This document shows, piece after piece, positions 54,226 through 63,826 of a stretch of 64,000 nucleotides of DNA (positions are counted from its first letter, which is position 1; every line of letters starts with the position of its first letter). A program made the position numbers and the translations under genes. Source of the stretch: Verrucomicrobiota bacterium (lineage in GTDB: Bacteria > Verrucomicrobiota > Verrucomicrobiia > Limisphaerales > Pedosphaeraceae); assembly GCA_021325145.1 (NCBI GenBank), contig JAJPHR010000077.1, positions 115,342-179,341 of the forward strand, read 5' to 3'. The notes beneath the pieces are model-generated. The model saw nothing but the letters and a program-made list of their open reading frames with translations, did not search any database and had not been told where the DNA came from.

Positions 54226-55284
54226 ATGAAACGCCGAATTCCAATTCTGCTTCTGGTACTTGCTTTGGTCGCCATCGGCATTTATTACGCCGTCACGCGC
54301 CATCCACGGCAACTCGTCCTCACGGGCATCGTGACCACCGACGAGGTGATCGTGGGTTCGGAAATCCAGGGTCGCCTCCAGGAACTTCTCGTCAAGGAAG
54401 GCGACACGGTCGCAAGCAACCGGTTGTTGGGCAGAATCCTGCCGGATGAATGGCAGGCGGACCTGAAGTTCTACGCGAGCAGCGAACGGCAAGCCACCGC
54501 CCAGGTCGCGCAGGCCGAAGCAGAATTGAAATATCAGGCCGCCGTGACCACCAATCAAGTCTCGCAGGCCGAAGCGAGTCTTGCCGCCGCCGAGGCGCAG
54601 GTGCTCCAGGGCGAGGCCGATTTGGAAAATGCCCGGCTCACTTTCACGCGCGAGGAGGATCTGCGTAAACGGGGCGTTAATTCCGCTCAGGCGTTTGATC
54701 AGGCCAGGACGTCGTTTGAAGGGACCCGGGCGCGGGTGGAGGCGCTGCATAAGCAGGCGCGGGCCGCGCAAGCGGCCGTCGCGCTGGCCGAGTCCAATGG
54801 CGAACAGGTCGCTGCGCGCGCGGCCACCCTCAAAGCCACGTCGCACCAGCAAGAGGCGGCGCAAGCCCAGACGGAAAAGGCCGGCGTGCGCCTGGGTTAC
54901 ACCGAAATCCATGCGCCCATCGACGGGATCGTGGATGTCCGCGCGGCGTTGCAAGGCGAGGTGCTCAGCCCGGGCCAGGGCATCCTCACTTTGATTAATC
55001 AGGACAATCTTTGGGTGCGGGCGGACGTCGAGGAAACCTACATCGACCAAATTCATCTCGGTGACAAAATGAAGGTCCGGCTCCCGTCCGGCGTGGAGCG
55101 TGAGGGGACGGTGTTTTTTCGCGGAGTCGATGCCTCCTATGCCACGCAACGCGATGTCAGCCGCACGAAGCGGGACATAAAAACGTTTGAGATCCGACTG
55201 CGGTGCGACAATCGTGATCGCAGCCTCGCGGTGGGCATGACGGCGTATGTCACGCTACCACTAAACACCCATGCTCGCCGTTGA
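54226..55284 (+). CDS. HlyD-family membrane fusion protein (efflux periplasmic adaptor)
   Basis: 352 residues. N-terminal span (IPILLLVLALVAIGIYYAV), lipoyl-like halves (VGSEIQGRLQELLVKEGDTV and the later LGYTEIHAPIDGIVDVRAAL), a long Ala/Glu/Gln-rich coiled-coil hairpin (about 85-210) and a C-terminal beta domain (VRADVEETYIDQIHLGDKMKVRLP). It bridges an inner-membrane exporter to the outer membrane. It overlaps the ATPase gene by 14 bases, so the three genes to 57372 form one ABC exporter operon, of the YbhG/F/S/R type. Confidence 0.88.
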   Translation: MKRRIPILLLVLALVAIGIYYAVTRHPRQLVLTGIVTTDEVIVGSEIQGRLQELLVKEGDTVASNRLLGRILPDEWQADLKFYASSERQATAQVAQAEAELKYQAAVTTNQVSQAEASLAAAEAQVLQGEADLENARLTFTREEDLRKRGVNSAQAFDQARTSFEGTRARVEALHKQARAAQAAVALAESNGEQVAARAATLKATSHQQEAAQAQTEKAGVRLGYTEIHAPIDGIVDVRAALQGEVLSPGQGILTLINQDNLWVRADVEETYIDQIHLGDKMKVRLPSGVEREGTVFFRGVDASYATQRDVSRTKRDIKTFEIRLRCDNRDRSLAVGMTAYVTLPLNTHARR

Positions 55285-56263
55285 AGTCGACCAATTGACC
55301 AAGCGCTTCGGCGAGTTCGTGGCCGTGGATGGGCTGACGTTCACGGTGAATCACGGCGAGGTGTTCGGCCTGCTCGGCCCCAATGGCGCGGGCAAATCCA
55401 CGCTTCTTCGCATGTTGACCACCCTGCTGCCGCCCACCTCCGGCACGGCGCTCATCAACGGGTTCGACATCGTCCGCCAGCCAAACGAGGTGCGTCAAAC
55501 GATTGGCGTGATTCCCCAGGCGATGACTTCCGACCTGGATTTGACCGCGGAGGAAAACATGGGCATTTTCGCCAAGCTCTACGGCATTTCCCGGGAAAAA
55601 CGCCAGCGCGTGATCAAGGAATTGCTCAAAGCCGTCGATCTGGAACAATGGGCGGACAAACCAGTCAAAATGTTTTCGGGCGGCATGCGGCGGCGGTTGG
55701 AGATCGCCCGCGGCCTCGTGCATGAACCCAAAATTTTCTTTCTGGACGAGCCCACCACCGGCCTCGATCCCGTTTCGCGCGTTGCCGTATGGGAAATGCT
55801 GGCGCAGCTCAAGCGCGAACACGACCTCACCATCCTGATGACGACGCATTACATGGATGAAGCGGACAAGCTGTGCGATCGCATCGCCATTGTGGACCAC
55901 GGCAAGCTGGTCGCGCTCGATTCGCCGCTGCGGCTAAAAGCCTCGGTTCCCGGCAAGAACATTTTGGAGGTCAGCTTCTCCCATCCTCCGCCCAACTGGC
56001 TGGAAACTCTCAAAGCCCTGCCCGAGGTGGCGGAAGTCAAAGCCGAAGACAACGTCTTCCGAATTTCCTCACACAACGGCCCGCGCACGACGGTGGCCCT
56101 GGTGGAAGCCGCGCGCGAAGCCGGCGTCACGATCAATTCGCTCTCCGTGCAGAGCACCACGCTCGATGATGTTTTCGTTTTCTACACCGGCCATCAATTG
56201 CGTGACACGCTGCAAGCCCCGTCCGGCTATCAAACGGCTTTCATGTACGACAAACGACCATGA
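55271..56263 (+). CDS. ABC-2-type exporter ATPase
   Basis: 330 residues. Walker A GPNGAGKST (about 37-45), Q-loop VIPQ, signature FSGGMRRRLEIARG and Walker B IFFLDEPTTGLDP, in the DrrA/YbhF group of drug and lipid exporters. The C-terminal 90 residues form the regulatory extension of this group. It overlaps both neighbours (14 bases before, ATGA after), so it pairs with the HlyD protein and the permease that follow. Confidence 0.92.
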   Translation: MLAVEVDQLTKRFGEFVAVDGLTFTVNHGEVFGLLGPNGAGKSTLLRMLTTLLPPTSGTALINGFDIVRQPNEVRQTIGVIPQAMTSDLDLTAEENMGIFAKLYGISREKRQRVIKELLKAVDLEQWADKPVKMFSGGMRRRLEIARGLVHEPKIFFLDEPTTGLDPVSRVAVWEMLAQLKREHDLTILMTTHYMDEADKLCDRIAIVDHGKLVALDSPLRLKASVPGKNILEVSFSHPPPNWLETLKALPEVAEVKAEDNVFRISSHNGPRTTVALVEAAREAGVTINSLSVQSTTLDDVFVFYTGHQLRDTLQAPSGYQTAFMYDKRP

Positions 56264-57372
56264 ACCGCATCCTGGCCATCATTGAGCGCGACCTGCGGCG
56301 GTTTCGGCGGAGTCCCACGCTGATCATCATTTCCTTGATCATGCCGCTGGTCCAACTCGTGGTGCTGGGTTATGCCTTCGGTGGCAAGGTCAAGAACCTG
56401 ACCCTGGGCGTTGTGGATCAGGACCACGGCGTCCCGGCCATCAAGCTCAAGGAAATGTTCCAGGCGGTCGCGGCCAATGCGCGCACCTTCCAGCCCATCG
56501 CTTATACCGATGAAGCGAGCGCCTTGCGCGATGTGCGCAACGGCCGGATCAACGGCGTGCTGACCATTCCGCCGCATTATTCACGCAACACCCTCGCCGG
56601 GAACAATCCGCAAATCGCGCTGATCGAGGACAACACGGATCAGTTCGCTTCGTCGGCATTGGAGGGATCGCTCACTCTGTTGCTCAGCGCGCGCAATCAG
56701 AAGCCCATACCCTCGCGCCTGACGTCCGATGCCACTCTGTCCATCGTCGAAATTTATCCGTACGTGCCTTACATCCAATATCTGCTGCCCGGCACCATCG
56801 TGCTGGCGATTTTTGTTTCGGCGATGGTCGGCGGCGGCATCATCTTCATCGATGACAAGGCGCGTGGATTGCATGAAGGCTATCTGGTGACGCCGATTCG
56901 CAAATTCGAGTTGATCCTGGGCTTCAACCTCTCGGGTGCGATCAAGGCGATCATCTCCGGTGTGGTCCTGGTGGTCTGTGGTTCCTTGATCGCCGGCATT
57001 CCCGACCCGCTCAACATTGCGCGGTTGGCGCGGATGGTTCTATTGGTCGTGATGACCTCGCTGGCTTTGATTAGCATGATGTTCCTGCTCATGGCACGCG
57101 TCAGCGACCCGCTCGTCCCGCGCGCGGTCTTTGGCATGCTCAACACGGTGCTCTTTTTCCCAAGCGGCGCGGTCTATCCCATTCAAGCTTTTCCCGCCTG
57201 GATGAAAATCATCACCACCATCGACCCGTTCACTTACGCAGTCCACGGCTTCAAATCACTGGTTCTCAAAAACACCAGCCTGATCGCCATTCTGCCGGAC
57301 CTGGCTTTCCTGGCGCTCTTCACCATAGTTTCCATGGGAGCGGCGACACTGCTGTTCCGGCGGACGTTATAA
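56260..57372 (+). CDS. ABC-2-type exporter permease
   Basis: 370 residues. N-terminal span (TLIIISLIMPLVQLVVLGYAFGG), an extracytoplasmic loop of about 130 residues (GVVDQDHGVPA, QIALIEDNTDQF) and five C-terminal spans, including the motif NTVLFFPSGAVYPIQAFPAWM typical of ABC-2 permeases. The start overlaps the ATPase stop as ATGA. Substrate unknown; drugs, lipids or peptides are all possible. Confidence 0.9.
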   Translation: MNRILAIIERDLRRFRRSPTLIIISLIMPLVQLVVLGYAFGGKVKNLTLGVVDQDHGVPAIKLKEMFQAVAANARTFQPIAYTDEASALRDVRNGRINGVLTIPPHYSRNTLAGNNPQIALIEDNTDQFASSALEGSLTLLLSARNQKPIPSRLTSDATLSIVEIYPYVPYIQYLLPGTIVLAIFVSAMVGGGIIFIDDKARGLHEGYLVTPIRKFELILGFNLSGAIKAIISGVVLVVCGSLIAGIPDPLNIARLARMVLLVVMTSLALISMMFLLMARVSDPLVPRAVFGMLNTVLFFPSGAVYPIQAFPAWMKIITTIDPFTYAVHGFKSLVLKNTSLIAILPDLAFLALFTIVSMGAATLLFRRTL

Positions 57373-57430
57373 TGTTCCGAGACTGGCCCGGATATTACGG
57401 CCACTTCAAATCAGCTGCCCGATGAGGCAA

Positions 57431-57452
57431 GGCGCGCAGTCCTCTGCGCGCC
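57431..57452. repeat. REP-like hairpin, loop TCCT, copy 2
   Basis: GGCGCGCAG-TCCT-CTGCGCGCC is a perfect 9-bp stem with the same TCCT loop and CAG/CTG stem end as 20567-20584. It follows the ABC exporter operon. Confidence 0.6.
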
Positions 57453-57466
57453 GCGAACCCTCGGAG

Positions 57467-57490
57467 CCGCCCCGTTTCACAAAGGGGCGG
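57467..57490. terminator. GC-rich hairpin after the exporter operon
   Basis: CCGCCCC and GGGGCGG pair perfectly around a 10-base loop. No T-run follows, so it may be a terminator or a structural repeat. Confidence 0.4.
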
Positions 57491-57537
57491 GATAAACTCC
57501 CATTTGCTTCCGCGCCTCGGGCAAGGCATTTTATTGT

Positions 57538-58101
57538 ATGAAGGTGAAAACGCCAGGTTCCCATTCGGCCCAACTCGAAAAGCGGGTGAACACTCCGCAA
57601 GTGCTCGCTTACCAGCTTAAGGATGACGGAAACATCCCCAACAACCCGAAGCTGCCATTGCTCATTTACGAAGGCGCATTCAAATTGCCCGCAAATGATC
57701 CGGCTTCGACCATTGAAAAGGTTTTTTCCGCCAACGGATGGAGCGGAAGCTGGCGCGACGGGATTTATCCGTTTCATCATTATCACAGCACCGCGCACGA
57801 AGTTCTGGGTGTTTTCAGCGGCTCGGCCATGGTGCAGCTTGGCGGGCCGCGGGGCATCACGCAAACGGTTCGCGCCGGTGATGTCGTGATCATCCCGGCT
57901 GGCGTCGCTCACAAAAACCTCGGCGCCACGGTGGACTTTGGAGTCGTGGGAGCTTATCCAGGCGGGCACGAATGGGACATGAATTATGGCAACGTCGGCG
58001 AACGTCCGGCGGCGGACCACGCCATCGCGCGCGTTCCATTGCCCCGGCGCGATCCGGTGTATGGCACCGATGGCCCGCTGTTCGAGCATTGGCTGGAGTA
58101 A
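57538..58101 (+). CDS. Cupin-domain protein (YjlB-like)
   Basis: 187 residues with one cupin barrel. The first motif, FHHYHSTAHEVLGVFSG, supplies His81, His83 and Glu88 as metal ligands, and the second, GDVVIIPAGVAHKNLG, supplies His125. The N- and C-terminal extensions (KLPLLIYEGAF, EWDMNYGN) match the small YjlB-type cupins of unknown reaction. Starts with ATG, single gene between two hairpin repeats. Confidence 0.82.
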   Translation: MKVKTPGSHSAQLEKRVNTPQVLAYQLKDDGNIPNNPKLPLLIYEGAFKLPANDPASTIEKVFSANGWSGSWRDGIYPFHHYHSTAHEVLGVFSGSAMVQLGGPRGITQTVRAGDVVIIPAGVAHKNLGATVDFGVVGAYPGGHEWDMNYGNVGERPAADHAIARVPLPRRDPVYGTDGPLFEHWLE

Positions 58102-58104
58102 CGG

Positions 58105-58127
58105 AGCGCAGATCTCCTGCTCTGCGC
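58105..58127. repeat. Hairpin variant of the TCCT family
   Basis: GCGCAGA and TCTGCGC pair around the loop TCTCCTGC. Close in base sequence to the CAG-TCCT-CTG hairpins, with a longer loop. Between the cupin and malate synthase genes. Confidence 0.4.
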
Positions 58128-58237
58128 GAGCGTCGGAAGTGTCGTCTGATGGAACTGGACTTTGCGCTCCACTCTGTGGCGTGGGTTGCTTTACCCCTTC
58201 CGTAACAGGCCAAACCACACTATATTAAAAATCATCT

Positions 58238-59836
58238 ATGAATACTTCAGTCAGTCTGCCCAAAGGGGTGGAAATCAAGGGCCAGGTGGACCCGCAAGCA
58301 GCGCAAATCCTTTCCCGGGAAGCGGTGCAATTTGTGGTGAAGCTCGCCCGGGAATTCGATGCGCGGCGCCGGGACCTGTTGGCCAAACGCGTTGAGCGCC
58401 AGAAGGAAATCGACGCCGGCGCGCGGCCGGATTTCCTCGCTTCAACCCGCCACGTCCGCGAAGGACAATGGAAGGTCGCCTCGATTCCAGCCGATTTGCA
58501 GGACCGCCGCACGGAAATTACCGGCCCGGTGGACCGTAAAATGATTGTCAACGCGCTCAACTCGGGCGCGAAGGTCTTCATGGCGGATTTTGAGGACGCG
58601 ACGTCTCCAACCTGGCCGAACCTCCTGCAGGGCCAGTTTAATTTGCGCGACGCCGTGGCCCGGCAGATTGACTTCACCAGCCCGGAAGGCAAACGCTACG
58701 CCCTGGCCGAGAAGACGGCCACCCTGATGGTTCGCCCACGCGGCTGGCACCTGGTCGAAAAACATTTTTTGGTGGACGGACAACCGGTGTCCGGCAGCTT
58801 GTTTGATTTCGGCCTGTTCTTTTTTCACAACGCGCGTGCGTTGCTGGCGCGTGGCTCAGGGCCGTACTTCTACCTGCCGAAGCTGGAGAGCCATCTCGAA
58901 GTCCGCCTGTGGAATGACGTGTTCAATTTCGCGCAGGACGAACTCAAAATTCCGCGCGGGAGCATCCGCGCGACGGTGCTGATCGAAACCATCCTGGCGA
59001 CTTTCGAAACCGAGGAAATCCTTTACGAATTGCGCGAGCACTCGGCCGGGTTGAATTGCGGGCGGTGGGATTACATCTTCAGTTTCATCAAGAAATTCCG
59101 CAACTCGCCGGAGTTCGTCATGCCCGATCGCGCGCAGGTGACGATGACGACGCATTTCATGCGGTCGTATTGCCTGAACGTGATCAAAAATTGCCATCGC
59201 CGCGGCGCGCACGCCATGGGCGGCATGGCGGCGCAAATCCCGATCAAGAACAACCCGCAAGCCAACGAGGAAGCCCTGGCCAAGGTGCTCGCCGACAAGG
59301 AACGCGAAGCCACCGACGGCCACGACGGCACGTGGGTGGCGCATCCAGGCCTCGTGCCGGTGGCGCTCAAGGCGTTTGACAAGCACATGCCCCAAGCGAA
59401 CCAGATCAGCCGCTTGCGCGAAGACGTGAACGTGACCGCCGCGGACTTGTTGAAAGTCCCCACGGGGACGATCACCGAAGACGGCTTGCGGGCCAATATG
59501 CGGGTGGGCATTCAATATCTGGAAGCGTGGCTGGGCGGGCTGGGTTGCGTGCCACTGTATAATTTGATGGAAGACGCCGCCACCGCCGAGATTTCGCGCT
59601 CGCAAGTCTGGCAATGGCTGAAGTATGGCGCGCCCCTCGCCGACGGACGCAAGGTCACAGCAAAACTCTACGACGAATTGCTCCCGCAGGAACTGGCGCG
59701 GATTGAAAAGGAAATCGGCACGCCGCGTTTTAAGGGAGGACATTTTCCTGAAGCAACGAAGCTCTTCACCGAGATGTCGAAGAGTTCAACGTTTGCGGAG
59801 TTCCTGACCCTGCCTGCTTACGAGTTGTTGGAGTAA
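58238..59836 (+). CDS. aceB: Malate synthase A
   Basis: 532 residues, the normal length of the A isoform. It condenses glyoxylate and acetyl-CoA to malate in the glyoxylate cycle. Signatures are FMADFEDATSPTWPN, LMVRPRGWHL, the family pattern EHSAGLNCGRWDYIF at 267-281 and the catalytic Asp region YNLMEDAATAE (Asp444). No isocitrate lyase gene is adjacent, so glyoxylate may also come from other sources such as purine or allantoin breakdown, which would fit the xanthine dehydrogenase next door. Confidence 0.96.
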   Translation: MNTSVSLPKGVEIKGQVDPQAAQILSREAVQFVVKLAREFDARRRDLLAKRVERQKEIDAGARPDFLASTRHVREGQWKVASIPADLQDRRTEITGPVDRKMIVNALNSGAKVFMADFEDATSPTWPNLLQGQFNLRDAVARQIDFTSPEGKRYALAEKTATLMVRPRGWHLVEKHFLVDGQPVSGSLFDFGLFFFHNARALLARGSGPYFYLPKLESHLEVRLWNDVFNFAQDELKIPRGSIRATVLIETILATFETEEILYELREHSAGLNCGRWDYIFSFIKKFRNSPEFVMPDRAQVTMTTHFMRSYCLNVIKNCHRRGAHAMGGMAAQIPIKNNPQANEEALAKVLADKEREATDGHDGTWVAHPGLVPVALKAFDKHMPQANQISRLREDVNVTAADLLKVPTGTITEDGLRANMRVGIQYLEAWLGGLGCVPLYNLMEDAATAEISRSQVWQWLKYGAPLADGRKVTAKLYDELLPQELARIEKEIGTPRFKGGHFPEATKLFTEMSKSSTFAEFLTLPAYELLE

Positions 59837-59909
59837 ATCAAAGAGCCTCGGGCGGCTGGGTACAAGCTAACAACTGTTGCGAAAGGGCGCGTTGTTGCTA
59901 TGCTCGACC

Positions 59910-62900
59910 ATGGCTAATAGCATGGCCGAGGCTTTTGAGTTTTGTTTGAATGGCCGGTCTGTGCAGGTCGAGCGTTGCTCGCCCAACACGACCTTGCTGG
60001 AGTATCTGCGCGACTCGGGGTTGACCGGCTCGAAGGAAGGATGCGCCGAAGGAGATTGCGGGGCTTGCTCCGTCGCGATCATTGATCGGGACGCGCAGGG
60101 GAAGGCGTGCTATCGGGCGATCAACAGTTGCCTGGTGCCGGCAGCCTGCCTGGCGGGCAGGGAAGTGGTGACGGTGGAGGGCATGGCTGGGGGCGGCAAG
60201 CTGCATCCCGTGCAGCAAAAAATGGTGGAATGCCACGGATCGCAGTGCGGCTATTGCACGCCTGGATTCATTGTCTCTCTCTTCGAGGGTTATTACCGCG
60301 ATGATCTGAAGGAGGAATGGCAGATCGACGACCAACTTTGTGGAAACCTTTGCCGGTGCACGGGGTATCGGTCCATCCACGAAGCGGCGTGTGAGGCTTT
60401 CAGTCGTAAAATTTCGAATCAGGGAGAGAATTCTCATGGGGAGGACGATGCTTTTGATTTTGTCACGCGGCTCAAATCCAGCAAGGGCACAATTGAATCG
60501 GCACGGTATGAAACGGGAGCAGAATCATTTATCCGGCCCGACACGCTCGCCGAACTCCTCCGGCTGGTGAAAGAATTACCCGAAGCGCGCCTGGTGGCAG
60601 GCGCGACCGAACTCGGCTTGGAGATCACCAAAAAATACAAAAAGTTTCCAACCTTGATTTCTCTGGAGGCGGTTCCGGAGTTGCGCGCGATCACCTCCAC
60701 GCCCACAGAATGGCGCATCGGCGGAGCCGCGACACTGACGCAGTGCGAAGAATCCCTGAGCGGCGAATATCCGGCGTTGGCGGACATGCTGCGAGTGTTC
60801 GGGTCACGGCAAATTCGCAATCGCGCCAGCATGGGCGGAAACCTCGCCACGGCTTCGCCCATCGGCGACAGCGCGCCCGTCCTGCTGGCGCTGGATGCGC
60901 AGGTGGTGCTTGTTTCAATGCAAGGCGAGCGCCGCATTCCGCTCGACCAGTTTTTCATCGCTTACCGCAAGACCGCCTTGCAGCCGGGTGAAGTGCTGAA
61001 AACGATCATTATCCCACGGGGCGCATCGCAGCCCGGCCTCACGCGCAAATGCGCCTGGCATAAAGTTTCCAAACGCCGGGAAATGGACATCAGCACGGTG
61101 GCGGGTTGTTTCACCGTGGACCTCGACGCGGCGGGAATCGTCCGGCACGCCCGGCTGGCCTACGGCGGCGTGGCCGCCACGCCCGCGCGCGCGCGCAAGA
61201 CCGAAGCAGCTTTGCTGGGACAGAGGTGGGGCGCAGAAGCCGTGACAGCGGCATTGCCGATTCTTCGAGCGGAATTCACGCCCATCTCGGATACACGTGG
61301 AGATGCGCGCTACCGGCGGGAGTTGATTGCGAGCTTGTTGGAAAAGTTTTGTTTTGAGACCACCGGCGGCGAGGCGCTAAAAGCGCGCCCTCCATCAAAA
61401 ACCAAAAACCAAAAACCAAAAATCCAGCCCGAGCCTCACGAAAGCGCCCATAAACACGTGACAGGCGAAGCGATCTACACGGACGATCAAACCGCGGGAC
61501 GGGAAATGCTCGAGGTCTGGCCGGTGCTTTCCCCGCACGCGCGGGCGAGAATCTTGAAACGCGACGCCGATCCGGCGCGCCGGATGCCGGGCATCCATGC
61601 GGTGCTGTTGGCCGAAGATATTCCGGGGCGCAATGACGTCGGCGCAGTCAAACAGGACGAGATTCTTCTGGCGGACCGCGAAGTGTTTTTTCACGGGCAT
61701 CCGGTTGCGCTCGTCGTGGGCAAGTCCCTGGCCGCATGCCGCGCGGCGGCGGAGAAGATGGTGGTGGAATACGAATCCTTGCCGCCGGTGCTGACGCTGC
61801 GGCAGGCGATGCGCGAAGGAAGTTTTCATAATGAGCCGAATTTCATTCAGCGCGGCGATGCAGACGCGGCGTTAAGCCAGGCCCCGATAACGTTAAGCGG
61901 CGAGTTTGAAATCGGCGGACAGGAGCATTTTTATCTCGAAACTCACGCGGCCTGGGCCGAACCGGGCGAAGGTGGGACGATGAAAGTGGTTTCCTCCACG
62001 CAGCATCCGTCTGAAGTGCAGAATGTCATTGCCCACGTTTTACATTTGCCGAGCAGCAAAGTGGTGGTCGAAGCACCGCGCATGGGCGGCGGCTTTGGCG
62101 GCAAGGAAACGCAGGCCAACACACCGGCGGCGCTGGCCGCATTGGCTGCGTACCGAACCGGTCGCCGGGTGCGGGTGCGATTTGATCGGGATCAGGACAT
62201 GATGCTGACCGGGCATCGCCACCCTTTCCTCGCGCGATTCGAAGCGGGCTTCGATGAGCAAGGAACACTGCTTGCCGTCAAAGCGCAGCTCTATTCCAAC
62301 GGCGGCTGGTCGCTCGATCTTTCGCAAGCGGTGACCGATCGCGCGTTATTCCACCTCGACAATTGTTATTACATTCCCAACGTGGAATTTCGCGGCCAGG
62401 TGGCAAGGACCAATTTGTCATCGAACACCGCGTTTCGTGGTTTCGGCGGACCGCAAGGGATGCTGGTGATCGAGGAAATCATGGACCGGGTGGCACGCCG
62501 TCTCGGACTGCCACCGGAAACCGTCCGCGAACGAAATCTTTACCGCGGCCAAGGAGAAACCAACACCACCCACTACGGCCAGGAGATCGAGGACAACCGC
62601 ATCCCGGCGATCTGGCACGAGTTGAAGCAGCGCAGCGAATTGGCGAAGCGGCGCGAGGAGATTGCGGCCTGGAATCGGCAGCATTCGCACCACAAGCGCG
62701 GGCTGGCGATGACCCCGGTCAAGTTCGGAATTTCGTTTACCGTCACGCACCTCAATCAGGCGGGCGCGCTCGTCCTGGTTTACCAGGACGGCTCCGTGCA
62801 GGTGAACCATGGCGGCACTGAAATGGGCCAGGGCATTCACACGAACATCAAGGCGATTGCCGCGAAGGAACTCGGCATTCAACCCGACCGCGTCCGCGTG

Positions 62901-63773
62901 ATGCAGACCAGCACGGACAAAGTGCCGAACACCTCGGCCACTGCGGCGTCCAGCGGCACGGACTTGAACGGCGCGGCCGTTCGGAATGCTTGCGAGACAA
63001 TTCGAACGCGGCTGGTTCCGGTCGCAACAAAGTTGCTGGCGGCAAAACTCGGCAAAGCGCCGGGCACCGATGACATCGTCTTCCGCGACGGCGCTGTTTT
63101 TGCATGCGCGGATTCAAAACAGACCGTTCAAATCGATGAAGTCATCCGTGCGGCCTATCTCGAACGCATCAGTCTTTCGGCCACCGGTTACTACCGCACT
63201 CCTGACATTCATTGGGACCGGGTGAAGGGCCGCGGCAAGCCGTTTCATTATTTCGCTTACGGCGCGGCGGTGACGGAAGTGGAAGTGGACGGCTTTACCG
63301 GCATGATGCAGGTGTTGCGGACGGATATTTTGCAGGACGTGGGCGATTCCATCAACGAAGGCGTGAACCGCGGCCAGGTCGAAGGCGGTTTCGTCCAGGG
63401 CATGGGCTGGCTGACTTGCGAAGAATTGAAGTGGGACGAGCACGGGCGTTTGCTGACTCACTCGCCGGACACGTACAAGATTCCGGCGATCGGCGATCGG
63501 CCACGAATTTTCAATGTCAACTTTCTTCAGCACGCCACGCAGTCGAATGTGATCCACGGCAGCAAAGCGGTGGGTGAACCCCCGTTGATGCTGGCCATCT
63601 CCGTGCGTGAAGCCATCCGGGACGCCGTGGCGGCTTTTGGCGCTCCCGGCGGGGAAGTGCCGTTGCTTTCACCGGCTACTGGCGAGGCAATCTTCACGGC
63701 AATCCGCAAGCGGCTTGAGGCGAACGGCGTGGAAGTCGCGAAGCTTCCGCATGTTGTGAGCGATTTAGTATAA
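59910..63773 (+). CDS. xdh: Single-chain xanthine dehydrogenase (2Fe-2S, FAD and Mo domains)
   Basis: 1287 residues from the ATG at 59910 (59922 also possible). First the 2Fe-2S domain (GCAEGDCGACSV, then SQCGYCTPGF and NLCRCTGY), then the FAD domain (VAGATELGLE, QIRNRASMGGNLATASPIGDS), then the molybdopterin domain (GGGFGGKE, AFRGFGGPQGM, TNTSATAASSGTDLNG, and the catalytic Glu in GEPPLML). It oxidises hypoxanthine and xanthine to urate. Bacterial enzymes are often split into XdhA and XdhB; here all domains are in one chain as in eukaryotes. A 7-base tandem repeat at 61396-61423 encodes part of the linker between the FAD and Mo domains. xdhC lies downstream on the opposite strand. Confidence 0.93.
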   Translation: MANSMAEAFEFCLNGRSVQVERCSPNTTLLEYLRDSGLTGSKEGCAEGDCGACSVAIIDRDAQGKACYRAINSCLVPAACLAGREVVTVEGMAGGGKLHPVQQKMVECHGSQCGYCTPGFIVSLFEGYYRDDLKEEWQIDDQLCGNLCRCTGYRSIHEAACEAFSRKISNQGENSHGEDDAFDFVTRLKSSKGTIESARYETGAESFIRPDTLAELLRLVKELPEARLVAGATELGLEITKKYKKFPTLISLEAVPELRAITSTPTEWRIGGAATLTQCEESLSGEYPALADMLRVFGSRQIRNRASMGGNLATASPIGDSAPVLLALDAQVVLVSMQGERRIPLDQFFIAYRKTALQPGEVLKTIIIPRGASQPGLTRKCAWHKVSKRREMDISTVAGCFTVDLDAAGIVRHARLAYGGVAATPARARKTEAALLGQRWGAEAVTAALPILRAEFTPISDTRGDARYRRELIASLLEKFCFETTGGEALKARPPSKTKNQKPKIQPEPHESAHKHVTGEAIYTDDQTAGREMLEVWPVLSPHARARILKRDADPARRMPGIHAVLLAEDIPGRNDVGAVKQDEILLADREVFFHGHPVALVVGKSLAACRAAAEKMVVEYESLPPVLTLRQAMREGSFHNEPNFIQRGDADAALSQAPITLSGEFEIGGQEHFYLETHAAWAEPGEGGTMKVVSSTQHPSEVQNVIAHVLHLPSSKVVVEAPRMGGGFGGKETQANTPAALAALAAYRTGRRVRVRFDRDQDMMLTGHRHPFLARFEAGFDEQGTLLAVKAQLYSNGGWSLDLSQAVTDRALFHLDNCYYIPNVEFRGQVARTNLSSNTAFRGFGGPQGMLVIEEIMDRVARRLGLPPETVRERNLYRGQGETNTTHYGQEIEDNRIPAIWHELKQRSELAKRREEIAAWNRQHSHHKRGLAMTPVKFGISFTVTHLNQAGALVLVYQDGSVQVNHGGTEMGQGIHTNIKAIAAKELGIQPDRVRVMQTSTDKVPNTSATAASSGTDLNGAAVRNACETIRTRLVPVATKLLAAKLGKAPGTDDIVFRDGAVFACADSKQTVQIDEVIRAAYLERISLSATGYYRTPDIHWDRVKGRGKPFHYFAYGAAVTEVEVDGFTGMMQVLRTDILQDVGDSINEGVNRGQVEGGFVQGMGWLTCEELKWDEHGRLLTHSPDTYKIPAIGDRPRIFNVNFLQHATQSNVIHGSKAVGEPPLMLAISVREAIRDAVAAFGAPGGEVPLLSPATGEAIFTAIRKRLEANGVEVAKLPHVVSDLV
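61396..61423 (+). repeat. Four CAAAAAC units inside the xdh linker
   Basis: CAAAAAC repeats three times and a fourth unit reads CAAAAAT, encoding a Lys/Gln/Asn-rich linker between the FAD and molybdenum domains. It is unlike the GC-rich DNA on both sides and resembles an intergenic repeat read as coding sequence. Confidence 0.75.
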
Positions 63774-63826
63774 AGGAGTAATGCCTCAGTAAAGTGCGGA
63801 GCGCAACGTTTCCGAACACCACGCCT

